The position numbers and the translations under genes are program-made. The notes beneath the pieces are model-generated. The model did no database searches. It worked only from the letters and a program-made list of their open reading frames with translations, and was not told the DNA's origin. A stretch of 64,000 nt of DNA, taken from NCBI RefSeq assembly GCF_018336975.1, contig NZ_CP025572.1:1645910-1709909 (forward strand), read 5' to 3'. The stretch comes from Marinomonas sp. CT5. GTDB taxonomy: Bacteria > Pseudomonadota > Gammaproteobacteria > Pseudomonadales > Marinomonadaceae. Shown piece by piece: positions 41,342-50,599 of this stretch (within the stretch, counting starts at the first letter, position 1; every line of letters starts with the position of its first letter).

Positions 41342-44278
41342 TTAAATAGAATGGGTTGGCTGTGGATGTTGGACGGTAGCGTTATCAGATGTATTAATTA
41401 GATTTAATAACTGTTCCACATCTTGGATGTTGCGACATTGAAAAACGTCTTTGGCTGAAAGCGAGATTGAGAATGTCTCTTGTAGACGTTTTAAGATGAT
41501 CTTTAGGTGATTGGGACGAAGTCCCATATTGATAAAACTGGTTTCTTTCGTAATGTAGTCTTTTGATTCAACGCCAATGGTCTCGGTATAAATAGCGAGT
41601 AATTCTTGATGCAGAGAAGGTCGAGTATCTTCGGCTTGAAAAGAATAGGTGTGATCACTGTCTTTGGTATTTTGAATAAAGCATTGTTCAGTATCAAAAG
41701 AGAATTTGTTTGTATTGATAATTTGTTGGATCGCTTTTTCTACCGCAAGCAGAAAGTCATGTATTGCTGTGCTTTTAATGGCGTTATTAGCGTAGTCGAT
41801 GCTTAAAATGAGCGCACCGTCTTGTTGGGTTGAGAAACGAATATCCATGGCAACTTGTGGTGTTTGCGTTAAACCATCTTTCAGTTGCATCGGATGCGCT
41901 TTTGAAAGAGTGGGCCACGATAAGCCATTGGTGATGACAATAGGGAGTACAGGCCCTGTGCCACACTGTTCAAATAGCATACGAGCCAGATCTACTCCCG
42001 AGAATGAAAGATGTTGAAGGCCTTCGAGAATATCAGATTGAAGCGTTTTAGCTTGCTGACTTAAGTTGCCGGAGCCAACTTGCCAGGCAACCGCAATGAA
42101 GGTTGAGCGGTTAGATAGTGCGCCTGAATACATGGGTAATACAGGCACCGCCACATGGGTTGAGTGGTTTTTAGACCAGTAAGCGAGTAGCTCTAATATA
42201 ATCGACATGATTGCTGAGTTTTTAAACAAACCGTGTTTGGCTGCAATCTTAACGAGTGGACGAAATTCGCTATGTTTGATGGTGATGTTGTTTCGCTCAT
42301 ACGTTGCAACGCCTAATTTATCGAGTGGCATCCGCCAAGGAATTTGAGGCGTTGTATTAATCGAAGAAAGCTTATTCTTCCAATATGTCATGTCTGACTT
42401 ACGTTGCTCAGCGTCATTATGATTTACGTCATCGGGTACTTCTGGCTGAAGAGAGGGAAGTGGTTCTGGCTTACTTTGCTCCATGTTAAATAACTCAACC
42501 ATTAATGAAGCAATGGACCGGCCATCTAAAATTAATGCATCAAAGCGCGTAAAGACGGTTAATAGTTCGTCCTTTAAGTAAAAAATTGTGATATCCCAAG
42601 GTGAGAAATCAAGATTAAATAGGGCGTGACTGTATGTATCTCGATAGTTTTCAATATAAGTGGCAGCTATCTGAGCTGGTTGTTCGCTTAAGTCGATTTC
42701 TTTTAGATTGACTACCGCTTTATCAGTAACAACTTGAGTTAATTTGTTGGTGTCGATATAGGTACGAAGACTTTCATGGCGTTGAACCATGTCCACAAGT
42801 CGATTTTTAAGTAATGAGGCATCAAAGCGGCCGTGATACTCGCGAAACTCTTGCATGGCAACGCCACCTAAAGGGAGTTGTGTCGTGCGGCCTAGTAAAT
42901 ACGCTTTTTGTATGGCGGATAAAGGCGATGTTTTGCGTGTGTCAGACTCATCTTTTTTGAAAGAAAACCCTTCTAAACTGCCAAGATCTTTATCTAAAAG
43001 CTCGGGTTCCTTACTAATCTTTTTGAGTAGATAAGTAAATTTTTCAAAGAGCTTGTTAACCCAATCTAAGGGCAATGCATCTAAACGAACATCCCAATTT
43101 ATTAGCAAGCTTCCTTCAGTGCGAACAATCTGAGCATCCAGTGCCACTTGTGGGCCTTGTGATACGCTCCAAACCATTGAACCAAAAGTCTTTTGTACAG
43201 AATTTGAAAACAGTTCACCCTCAGGCATATCTAATGCAGCGGTAAAAACAATGGGGGCAATTTGTGCTGTGCCGTGATGGCGAGAAAGGTCGCGCATGAT
43301 ATTGACACCAGGATAATGTGAGTGCTCCAGTAACTCGATCATTTGTTCTGCAATGCTCTGAACTAATGAGGTTAAGTTTAGTTGTGGAGCAATATCTACA
43401 TTGAGTAAGACGAAATTAGCAAAGTCACCAACACATCGGTTTATCTCTGGTAATACGGGTTCTCTCCAAAAAGTAGGGACATTAAGTCTGAAGTATTTCT
43501 CGTTTATTGATTGGCTCAAGCAGAATGCAAATAGACCTAATGTAAGGTTTGACAATGTGACTTTATTGTATCGAGCAAGTTGCTGTAGGCATTCTGATTC
43601 TTCTGGTGTGAGAGTCGCTCGTAAGCAATGGCTTTTCACTTGCTGTGAGTTGGCGTTATTGGTAGGCAGTGAGGGCGAAGGAGCAATATCGAGAAGACGA
43701 GATTGCCACCACTTACGGTCTCTTTGAACGAACTTCTTTAAATCAGTATTGGACCTGATCGCATTGTGCCATTCAAAGAAAGAAGGTGCTGGTGTAAAGC
43801 TGGTCTCATTGTCTAAATAAAATAAAGTTAGGTCCTCCATAAGTCGACGAAAACTCGAAGGATCTACCGCAATCATATCCGTATCAATATGCAGGCGAAA
43901 ACCATTGTTGCTAAGTAAGCTAACAGAAAATCTTGCCGTTTGTCCGTTCGCAAGATCTAGCCGTTGATGCGTCCATTGCTCTCTTTTATTTAATAAGTAT
44001 TTCTCTTGTTCTGTGATGGATAGGTCGGTTAGATCATCGATTTCTAAAAGAGGAGATTCTGCTCTTGGTTTTATTTCTGCGGTGCCATCTGAGCTTAAGG
44101 TAAGTCGTAATAGCGAGTGTTCCAAATAGACACGTTGCAATGCCGCTTCCAATTTGTTTAGGTCAATTATTTGACCATCAAATTCCGTGTAAAGGTGGGC
44201 GGCAACACCGCCTAAAAAATCAGAGTCGGTTAAGCGTCCAAACCAGCATGCGGCTTGCATCGAGGTTAATTCATTCAT
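41342..44278 (-). CDS. NRPS with two cyclisation domains and a degenerate carrier (AngN/BasD type)
   Basis: 978 residues. Two heterocyclisation domains carry intact DxxxxDxxS motifs, D134/D139/S142 and D580/D585/S588; both halves also show the xPQVxxDxQ-like segment (GPQVALDAQ, TPQVAMDIR). Cy domains condense and cyclise Cys, Ser or Thr to thiazoline or oxazoline. The last 80 residues look like a carrier domain, but the GGDS site reads MGLRPNH, with Pro (about 922) replacing the phosphopantetheine Ser. Length and layout match AngN of anguibactin and BasD of acinetobactin. It has no adenylation domain, so it must work with the separate proteins at 47071 and 53794. Confidence 0.9.
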   Translation of the reverse strand: MNELTSMQAACWFGRLTDSDFLGGVAAHLYTEFDGQIIDLNKLEAALQRVYLEHSLLRLTLSSDGTAEIKPRAESPLLEIDDLTDLSITEQEKYLLNKREQWTHQRLDLANGQTARFSVSLLSNNGFRLHIDTDMIAVDPSSFRRLMEDLTLFYLDNETSFTPAPSFFEWHNAIRSNTDLKKFVQRDRKWWQSRLLDIAPSPSLPTNNANSQQVKSHCLRATLTPEESECLQQLARYNKVTLSNLTLGLFAFCLSQSINEKYFRLNVPTFWREPVLPEINRCVGDFANFVLLNVDIAPQLNLTSLVQSIAEQMIELLEHSHYPGVNIMRDLSRHHGTAQIAPIVFTAALDMPEGELFSNSVQKTFGSMVWSVSQGPQVALDAQIVRTEGSLLINWDVRLDALPLDWVNKLFEKFTYLLKKISKEPELLDKDLGSLEGFSFKKDESDTRKTSPLSAIQKAYLLGRTTQLPLGGVAMQEFREYHGRFDASLLKNRLVDMVQRHESLRTYIDTNKLTQVVTDKAVVNLKEIDLSEQPAQIAATYIENYRDTYSHALFNLDFSPWDITIFYLKDELLTVFTRFDALILDGRSIASLMVELFNMEQSKPEPLPSLQPEVPDDVNHNDAEQRKSDMTYWKNKLSSINTTPQIPWRMPLDKLGVATYERNNITIKHSEFRPLVKIAAKHGLFKNSAIMSIILELLAYWSKNHSTHVAVPVLPMYSGALSNRSTFIAVAWQVGSGNLSQQAKTLQSDILEGLQHLSFSGVDLARMLFEQCGTGPVLPIVITNGLSWPTLSKAHPMQLKDGLTQTPQVAMDIRFSTQQDGALILSIDYANNAIKSTAIHDFLLAVEKAIQQIINTNKFSFDTEQCFIQNTKDSDHTYSFQAEDTRPSLHQELLAIYTETIGVESKDYITKETSFINMGLRPNHLKIILKRLQETFSISLSAKDVFQCRNIQDVEQLLNLINTSDNATVQHPQPTHSI

Positions 44279-44326
44279 TATGCGCCTACTCAGTTGACAA
44301 AATAAAACAGATACGTAATCTTACAT

Positions 44327-44345
44327 TTAAATGATAATGATTCCT
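44327..44345. promoter_or_regulatory. Fur-box-like site (Cy-Cy side)
   Basis: The central TGATAATGATT matches 10 of 11 core Fur positions; the whole 19-mer matches about 12. It lies 50 bp upstream of the minus-strand Cy-Cy gene in a divergent promoter region. Confidence 0.6.
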
Positions 44346-44349
44346 AGTA

Positions 44350-44368
44350 AGTTTTGATAATTATTATT
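44350..44368. promoter_or_regulatory. Fur-box-like site (entE side)
   Basis: AGTTTTGATAATTATTATT matches the Fur consensus at about 13 of 19 positions. With the adjacent site it forms an extended iron-control region for the Cy-Cy gene (-) and the entE-entB run (+). Confidence 0.6.
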
Positions 44369-44462
44369 GTTTGTAATGTTCTTAGTCAATGAAAAGTGCC
44401 TAAGGTTGGTTGTTGTGTGTACTTTTGGATTACTTAACTGATGTTTCAGAGGATTGAAATAT

Positions 44463-46070
44463 ATGGCCAAAAAACTTATTGAATATCATCGTTGGCCTGA
44501 AGAGAGGGCTAAGCAGTATCGTGAAAAAGGTTACTGGATTGATAAACCTTTAACGGAGATTTTAGCTAAGCAATGTGAGATAAATCCGAATGCGATTGCG
44601 GTAGTGAGCGGCCATCGCCAAATTCGTTATGCTGAGTTGGATCGCTTATCTTCTAATCTTGCGTTTCGTATTGCCCAGCAAGGTATTGGGAAAGGAGATA
44701 CCGCCTTAGTACAACTGCCAAATATTGCAGAATTTTATATTGTGTTTTTTGCTTTATTGAAAGCGGGAGTGGTGCCGCTTAATGCACTTTATTCACATCG
44801 ACAATATGAGCTACAAAGTTTTTGTCGACAAATCACACCTAAGTTATTAATCGTCTCAAGCGATCATGATGTATTTGCTGATGACGCTTTTATAGAGTCT
44901 CTTCAAGCTTCTGGAATTGGGCCGCAAGTTATTTTGAAGCTGGATGATAAACCGGGTCTCTTTAGCCTATCTTCATGGATTGAGCAGGAAAATGAAGGCT
45001 CGATAGACTTTTCTCCTACCCCGGCTGATGAAGTCGCCTTTTTTCAGTTGTCTGGAGGGAGTACGGGGACACCTAAACTCATTCCACGAACGCATAATGA
45101 TTACTACTATAGTGTCAGGGCGAGTGCGGATATTTGTTGTTTAGATACAGACACTCGGCTGCTTTGCTCCTTACCTGCCGCTCATAATTTTATGTTGAGT
45201 TCTCCCGGTGCGCTTGGTGTTTTTTATGCGGGAGGTTGTGTCGTGATGGCGCCTGATCCAGAGCCATTGAATTGTTTTGCATTAATTAAGCAGTACCAAG
45301 TCAATATGGCTTCTTTAGTTCCAAGTGCTGTAGTCGCATGGGTTGAACAAGCCGCCGATTATTCTCAAGATTTGCAAACATTGCAGCTTATTCAAGTGGG
45401 TGGGGCAAATTTCTCTGAGTCATTGGCGCGACAAGTTCCTGACGTTCTGGGATGTCGATTGCAGCAGGTTTTTGGTATGGCTGAAGGCTTGGTTAATTAT
45501 ACGCGTCTCGATGATCCAGACGAGCAAGTGTTTACGAGTCAAGGGCGACCGATCAGCCCTGATGATGAAATCATTATTCTCGACGAACAAGGCAGTCAGG
45601 TTCCTGATGGTGAGGCTGGGGTGTTGATGACTCGTGGCCCTTATACCTTTTGTGGTTATTACCAAAGTCCTGATCATAATGCTAAAGCGTTCGATGCAGA
45701 GGGCTATTATTGCTCCGGAGACTTAGTGCTAAGAACTCAGGAAGGGAATATCAAAGTCGTTGGACGAGTGAAAGATCAAATTAATCGTGCCGGAGAAAAA
45801 ATTGCTTCTGAAGAAATAGAAAACCTTATCCTTGCCCATCCAGATATTCTTCATGTCGCCCTGGTTGCCATTGATGACTCGCGTCTTGGTGAAAAAAGTT
45901 GTGCATTCATTGTGGCTCGAACTTCTACTTTTAAACCGTCTGCCCTAAGGCGGTATTTGCTCGATCTAGGGATTGCTCAATACAAGATTCCTGATCGTGT
46001 TCGATTGATTGAATCTATGCCTTTAACGGCCGTAGGGAAAATTGATAAGAAAGTATTACGCAGCCTATAA
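44463..46070 (+). CDS. entE: 2,3-dihydroxybenzoate-AMP ligase (EntE/BasE)
   Basis: About 535 residues from the ATG at 44463 (AGAGGA 9-10 bp upstream); a TTG 9 bases earlier also opens the frame. A free-standing adenylation enzyme of the aryl-acid type: LSGGSTGTPKLIPRTHNDY (A3), the aryl-specific Asn in AAHNFMLSSPG in place of the amino-acid-binding Asp, GMAEGLVNYTRLDDP, YCSGDLV, and TAVGKIDKKVL (A10 Lys). It activates DHB with ATP and loads it on the carrier domain of the next gene. Starts a plus-strand run entE-entB-A domain. Confidence 0.93.
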   Translation: MAKKLIEYHRWPEERAKQYREKGYWIDKPLTEILAKQCEINPNAIAVVSGHRQIRYAELDRLSSNLAFRIAQQGIGKGDTALVQLPNIAEFYIVFFALLKAGVVPLNALYSHRQYELQSFCRQITPKLLIVSSDHDVFADDAFIESLQASGIGPQVILKLDDKPGLFSLSSWIEQENEGSIDFSPTPADEVAFFQLSGGSTGTPKLIPRTHNDYYYSVRASADICCLDTDTRLLCSLPAAHNFMLSSPGALGVFYAGGCVVMAPDPEPLNCFALIKQYQVNMASLVPSAVVAWVEQAADYSQDLQTLQLIQVGGANFSESLARQVPDVLGCRLQQVFGMAEGLVNYTRLDDPDEQVFTSQGRPISPDDEIIILDEQGSQVPDGEAGVLMTRGPYTFCGYYQSPDHNAKAFDAEGYYCSGDLVLRTQEGNIKVVGRVKDQINRAGEKIASEEIENLILAHPDILHVALVAIDDSRLGEKSCAFIVARTSTFKPSALRRYLLDLGIAQYKIPDRVRLIESMPLTAVGKIDKKVLRSL

Positions 46071-46101
46071 ACACATTAAATCTATTTAAAATATTAAGTG
46101 A

Positions 46102-47007
46102 GTGCACGTGACTATTAAAAAAATTTCTGACTACCCAATGCCTAACTCCGCTGATTACCCTGCTAATAAAGTTGATTGGGAAATTGACCCAAAGCGGGCC
46201 GTGTTGCTTATTCATGATATGCAGCGTTATTTTGTGAATTTTTATGATACGCAAGGACCATTGATCACTAGCCTAATACAAAACCTAGTGCGATTACGTG
46301 AATGGGCTTACGCAAATAATGTTCCGGTGGTTTATACCGCTCAACCGTATGAGCAGCCAGATGTTGATAGGGCGTTACTTAATGCAATGTGGGGGCCTGG
46401 ATTGCCCGCATCAACGAAAGATCAGCAGCTTATCATTGATCAATTGACGCCAAATGAACATGACGTTGTTTTGACGAAATGGCGATATAGCGCATTTGCT
46501 CGCTCCGATTTACGTGAGCGCCTACAGAAGTGGGGGAGAGATCAACTTATTGTGGGCGGTGTGTATGCACATATTGGATGCATGGTTACTTGTGTCGATG
46601 CTTTTATGGGCGATGTACAACCTTTTTTAGTTGGTAACGCGGTGGCAGATTTTTCTGAAGATGAGCATTTCTTGGCTTTAAAGTATGTCTCATCCCGCTG
46701 TGGCAAAGTAATCGATGTCGAATCCTTAAGCCAATCCAGTACGAAGGCTCTCACTCAAGAATGGCTTTATGCACGAGTGCAACAACTGATAGAAGAAGAT
46801 GAGGAGCTGGACCCAGATGAAAACCTAATTGTATATGGTTTAGATTCACTCAAAATCATGCAATTTGCCTCTGACCTCAAAGCTTACAATATTGCTATTA
46901 GCTTTGAAGAAATTGCTCGTAATCCTACCTTATCAAATTGGTGGGCTTTGATTCAGGAACGTCAAATAAACGTACCAGACACCAATGAAACACCTGAGCC
47001 GGCATGA
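46102..47007 (+). CDS. entB: Isochorismatase / aryl carrier protein (EntB/BasF)
   Basis: 301 residues. N-terminal isochorismatase: LLIHDMQRYFVNFYD with the catalytic Asp, YTAQPYEQPDVDRALLNAMWGPGL, and GVYAHIGCM as in EntB. C-terminal aryl carrier domain (about residues 215-290) with the phosphopantetheine Ser in YGLDSLKIM. It makes 2,3-dihydro-DHB from isochorismate and carries activated DHB. Start is GTG; both 46102 and 46108 are possible, with AAGTGAG upstream. Confidence 0.93.
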   Translation: MHVTIKKISDYPMPNSADYPANKVDWEIDPKRAVLLIHDMQRYFVNFYDTQGPLITSLIQNLVRLREWAYANNVPVVYTAQPYEQPDVDRALLNAMWGPGLPASTKDQQLIIDQLTPNEHDVVLTKWRYSAFARSDLRERLQKWGRDQLIVGGVYAHIGCMVTCVDAFMGDVQPFLVGNAVADFSEDEHFLALKYVSSRCGKVIDVESLSQSSTKALTQEWLYARVQQLIEEDEELDPDENLIVYGLDSLKIMQFASDLKAYNIAISFEEIARNPTLSNWWALIQERQINVPDTNETPEPA

Positions 47008-47070
47008 ACTTATAACACTTAAGATTACGTTATATGGATGAATGTACCGAATATAGGTGGAGTAAAGTAT

Positions 47071-48936
47071 ATGAAAGAAGCTGAGTGCGAATTGGCAGAA
47101 TGCGGGTGTAATAATGCAACGATGATGGCGGATTATCTATATAGAATTCAACGTAACCTATTTGTAGATTGCTCTAATAAAAGCGCGTTGGTATTTGATA
47201 AAGAACACATTAGTTATCGTGATCTTGGTGCCAATGTAGCGAAAATGATTGGAGCATTTAAACAAGAAGGACTGGTCGCAGGCTCGGTCGTGGCAATTTG
47301 CTTACGAAAGAGCCCTGAATACATTTATACCGTGTTGGCTTGTGCTTTGACTGGTGTTATTTGGCTTCCTATAGACGCAGATTCGCCATTAGCAAGACAA
47401 AACTATTTGTTATCAAATAGCCATGCCGATAGAAGAGTAAGCGACGGGGATGCGGTATTAGAGTCGACGCTTAATGTTCGCTCTATCCTTGAAGAGGATT
47501 ATGAACCAGAAATTGGCGAAGGTTGTTTCGAATACAAGCTAGATAATTCACCTGCTTACTACCTCTACACATCAGGAAGTACTGGGACGCCTAAGTGTGT
47601 TGTGTTGAACAATCAAGCGACGGCAAATGTTTTACAGCAAACCATAGAACGCTGGCACATTAGTGCCAGTGATACTTTTATGGCCGTTACCCCTTTTCAT
47701 CATGATATGTCGGTCTTTGATATTTTTGCTGCTATTTCTGTTGGTGCCACGTTAGTGGTTCCAACCTTTGAGCAGCAAAAGAATGCTTTAGATTGGGCTA
47801 AATTAGTGGCTGAAAATCGCATCACTATTTGGGTGAGTGTGCCTGCTATTGTCGATATGTTGTTTACTGTTGCGAAAAAAGAGCAGTTGTTATCTTTGCG
47901 TCTGATTGCTCAAGGTGGGGATTATATTAAGCCTTCACTAATCTCTCGGATTAGAATGCAGTTGCCTGATGTCGTTTTGTTTTCCTTAGGAGGACCAACT
48001 GAAACGACTATCTGGAGTATTTGGCATGAGATAAGTGAGGTTGATCAAGAAGCTATTCCCTATGGTAAGCCGTTGCTGAATAACCAATATTTTATTCTGA
48101 ATGAACTGCATCAAGCTTGTGCTGTGGGTGAAGTTGGTAGGATGTATATGTCAGGTATGAACTTATCGAATGGTTATTTACTCGACGGAAAAATAATACC
48201 AAAAGACTTCATTCAAATTCAGACTTCAAAGAATAAGATTGAAACGGTTTTTCAAATGAGTGATTTAGGTTACTTCAGAGAAGATCAGACTATTATCTTT
48301 GCAGGAAGAGAAGAAGGATACTTAAAAGTTCAGGGGGTCAGGATAGCCGCCGCTGAGGTCGAAAACGCTATGTCTCAGCATCCGCAAGTTCATGATGCCG
48401 TTGTCGTTTGCTGTACTCATCCTGAAGCTGATGTTATTGAGCTGGTGGCTATTTATACCCAGGAGTTTAAAGCGCTGGATAAACCGTTAGAGTTTGTGAA
48501 TCTAAGGGGTTATTTGCAGGATTATTTGCCAAGTTCACATATTCCCACTAGAGGTTTGTTGGTTGAGGCGTTGCCATTAACCGCAAACGGTAAAATTGAC
48601 CGTAAAGCACTATTAAATATGGCGCAAAAGCAGCTGTATCATCGGTTGTCTTATTCACCGTCTAGTCAATCGAAAGATCTTAAAGGCCTTAGAGATGAAG
48701 GGATAAATGAGGTGGTTTTTGAGGCTTTTGAGCATGTTGTAAAAGACCATGGAGTTCAAACTATTTCAGCGAATACTCAATTGTCCTCATTTAATATTCG
48801 GCCTAAGCAGTTGATGGTAATTGCCAAATATTTGACGGAGCGGGGTGGTGTCGAAATCGATTTTTATGCATTAGCAAGATGTCGGACCGTTGGGGAGGTT
48901 ATCCGTCTCATGCAGGGGTCAATAAACGCAGCCTAG
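47071..48936 (+). CDS. Free-standing NRPS adenylation protein with degenerate carrier (AngR/BasA type)
   Basis: 621 residues from the ATG at 47071 (GGTGGAG upstream); an earlier in-frame ATG at 47038 lacks a ribosome site. The adenylation core is intact at key points (TSGSTGTPK near 167-175, GGPTETT near 307, Lys508 in TANGKIDRKAL), but A8 reads GREEGYLKVQG, which is unusual. Hand-read specificity residues D212 M213 F216 V255 A280 G282 L306 I314 W315 fit no code I know; the LIW end is shared by Cys and Gly codes. A carrier-like C-terminus has FNIRPKQ, with Pro578 in place of Ser. AngR is longer because it has a Cy domain; BasA is similar in size. It probably supplies Cys or Thr in trans. Confidence 0.85.
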   Translation: MKEAECELAECGCNNATMMADYLYRIQRNLFVDCSNKSALVFDKEHISYRDLGANVAKMIGAFKQEGLVAGSVVAICLRKSPEYIYTVLACALTGVIWLPIDADSPLARQNYLLSNSHADRRVSDGDAVLESTLNVRSILEEDYEPEIGEGCFEYKLDNSPAYYLYTSGSTGTPKCVVLNNQATANVLQQTIERWHISASDTFMAVTPFHHDMSVFDIFAAISVGATLVVPTFEQQKNALDWAKLVAENRITIWVSVPAIVDMLFTVAKKEQLLSLRLIAQGGDYIKPSLISRIRMQLPDVVLFSLGGPTETTIWSIWHEISEVDQEAIPYGKPLLNNQYFILNELHQACAVGEVGRMYMSGMNLSNGYLLDGKIIPKDFIQIQTSKNKIETVFQMSDLGYFREDQTIIFAGREEGYLKVQGVRIAAAEVENAMSQHPQVHDAVVVCCTHPEADVIELVAIYTQEFKALDKPLEFVNLRGYLQDYLPSSHIPTRGLLVEALPLTANGKIDRKALLNMAQKQLYHRLSYSPSSQSKDLKGLRDEGINEVVFEAFEHVVKDHGVQTISANTQLSSFNIRPKQLMVIAKYLTERGGVEIDFYALARCRTVGEVIRLMQGSINAA

Positions 48937-48952
48937 GTTACATTGAAGAGGA

Positions 48953-48989
48953 ACAAAAAACAGGGAGATCTCATTCTCCCTGTTTTTTT
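48953..48989. terminator. Bidirectional terminator
   Basis: AAAAAACAGGGAGA / TCTCCCTGTTTTTTT stem between the convergent adenylation-protein gene and the ABC exporter gene. Confidence 0.92.
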
Positions 48990-49006
48990 GTTACTAAGAA
49001 AAAGTG

Positions 49007-50599
49007 CTAGTTTGTTAAATCAATTGTTTGGCTAGGGTGCCAAGGTGTCGCGTCTCTATGGGTGACAAAAATGATGGTCGTATCAATAGAATCAAGAGCT
49101 GCAACAATATCATGCTCTGTCTTTTCATCTAATGCTGAAGTGGCTTCATCTAAAATTAAAATGGGCGCTTGTTTTATCAATGCGCGAGCGATGGTGACGC
49201 GTTGGCGCTCACCACCAGATAATGCGTTACCTTGCTGACCAACTGACTGGTGTATGCCTTCTGGAGAGCGATCAATAATGCTATCTAATGACGCTAGCCT
49301 TGCTGCTCTTTCTATTTCTTGGTCGTTGGCCTTGGGTTTACCAATACGTATGTTATCTGCAAGGGAACCAGTAAAAACGATGGGGTCTTGAGGTACATAG
49401 GCAATAAGGTGAGCTAGTTCTTCATAAGACATTTCTTTGAGTTTTATGTTACCAACTGAAATCGTGCCCTCATCAGGATCATCAAAGCGCATCAGTAGCT
49501 CTAGTAAGGTGCTTTTTCCGCTGCCGCTTGGGCCCGAAATATTCACTCGACTGCCTGAAGGGATGATGGCATTTATATTTTCTAATACGGGTGATTGACT
49601 GACTTGATCGATGCAAATATCAAATGTTGTAGGCGCGGCTTTGGGTGTGCTGGGTTCAGCCAGCTGCGGCGCTTCGGTTGTTTGCTGGAAGTTACGTAAA
49701 GAGGCTTTTAGGTCGTTAACGCCTAATCCAGCGGTTGCTAATTCGCCCAATGGCGCTGATGCACGTCCCATTAAGACCAGTACCGCTAATAGCGTGGGGG
49801 AGGAGTGGTCGTTTCCAGATAGCATCATAAAGACAGCAATACCTGCCATAGGTAAAACACTAGCAAGGGTCGAGATGAATATAGCTGAAGCGGAGGCTAA
49901 ATTGGTTTTTGTTAAGGCTCGTTCTTGCTTTTGCCAACGTTGCTCAAGGCGTTCTATCGCTCGTACGGGACCGGCGGCAGTACGCAAAAGCTCAAGGTGA
50001 TCAACAAATTCCAGGGTAGCGGCAGAGGTATTGCTTTGTGCAGAACTGCGTTGGGCGTCAGCCCGCTTTAAGGCGCGCTGCGATAGAAATTGTACGACCA
50101 ATGATAAGGTTAATAACATGCAAGCAATCAGCGCAATGTTTAATCCCGCGACCGCCCCTATGCCGAAGACTAGACAGAGCGGCAAGAAAGGAGCATGAAG
50201 AAAACTTTGCAATTGGTGAGCGGGGATGCTCATAAACCCAGGAATGCCCTGACCGGCCATGCTGGCTATTTTTGAACGATGATCATTAGTAAACCAAGAC
50301 AGTTTGGTTCTCGCTAGGGCATGGCCTAATGCGGCATATAAGTCTCCTGCGAGTCGTACGCCAGTTAAGTATCCAGAACGATTGACGAAAACCGTGACCA
50401 AAATGGCGACACCAGCACTGGTTAAGATCCATTGGGGCGACCAATTATTAACGATACCAAGCGCTATCATAGTGTAGGCAAAGGCTTCTAATCCTGCGAC
50501 AAGGATCCAACCTAAGCTTACATTCATTAAGCGTTGGCGTGCCGCAGCGGGTAGGGCGGAAAGAGGCGAGTTGTTGGCTTGTTCCATATTGTGTTTCAT
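49007..50599 (-). CDS. ABC half-exporter, siderophore export (BarB/YbtQ-like)
   Basis: 530 residues: six membrane helices (about 1-290) fused to an ABC domain with Walker A GPSGSGKST, Q-loop YVPQDP, signature LSGGERQR and Walker B ILILDEATSALD. It overlaps the preceding half-exporter by 4 bp, so the two probably form a heterodimer. In acinetobactin clusters barA and barB sit next to the histidine decarboxylase gene basG, as here. CydDC-type fused exporters look similar, but context favours siderophore or intermediate export. Confidence 0.86.
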   Translation of the reverse strand: MKHNMEQANNSPLSALPAAARQRLMNVSLGWILVAGLEAFAYTMIALGIVNNWSPQWILTSAGVAILVTVFVNRSGYLTGVRLAGDLYAALGHALARTKLSWFTNDHRSKIASMAGQGIPGFMSIPAHQLQSFLHAPFLPLCLVFGIGAVAGLNIALIACMLLTLSLVVQFLSQRALKRADAQRSSAQSNTSAATLEFVDHLELLRTAAGPVRAIERLEQRWQKQERALTKTNLASASAIFISTLASVLPMAGIAVFMMLSGNDHSSPTLLAVLVLMGRASAPLGELATAGLGVNDLKASLRNFQQTTEAPQLAEPSTPKAAPTTFDICIDQVSQSPVLENINAIIPSGSRVNISGPSGSGKSTLLELLMRFDDPDEGTISVGNIKLKEMSYEELAHLIAYVPQDPIVFTGSLADNIRIGKPKANDQEIERAARLASLDSIIDRSPEGIHQSVGQQGNALSGGERQRVTIARALIKQAPILILDEATSALDEKTEHDIVAALDSIDTTIIFVTHRDATPWHPSQTIDLTN

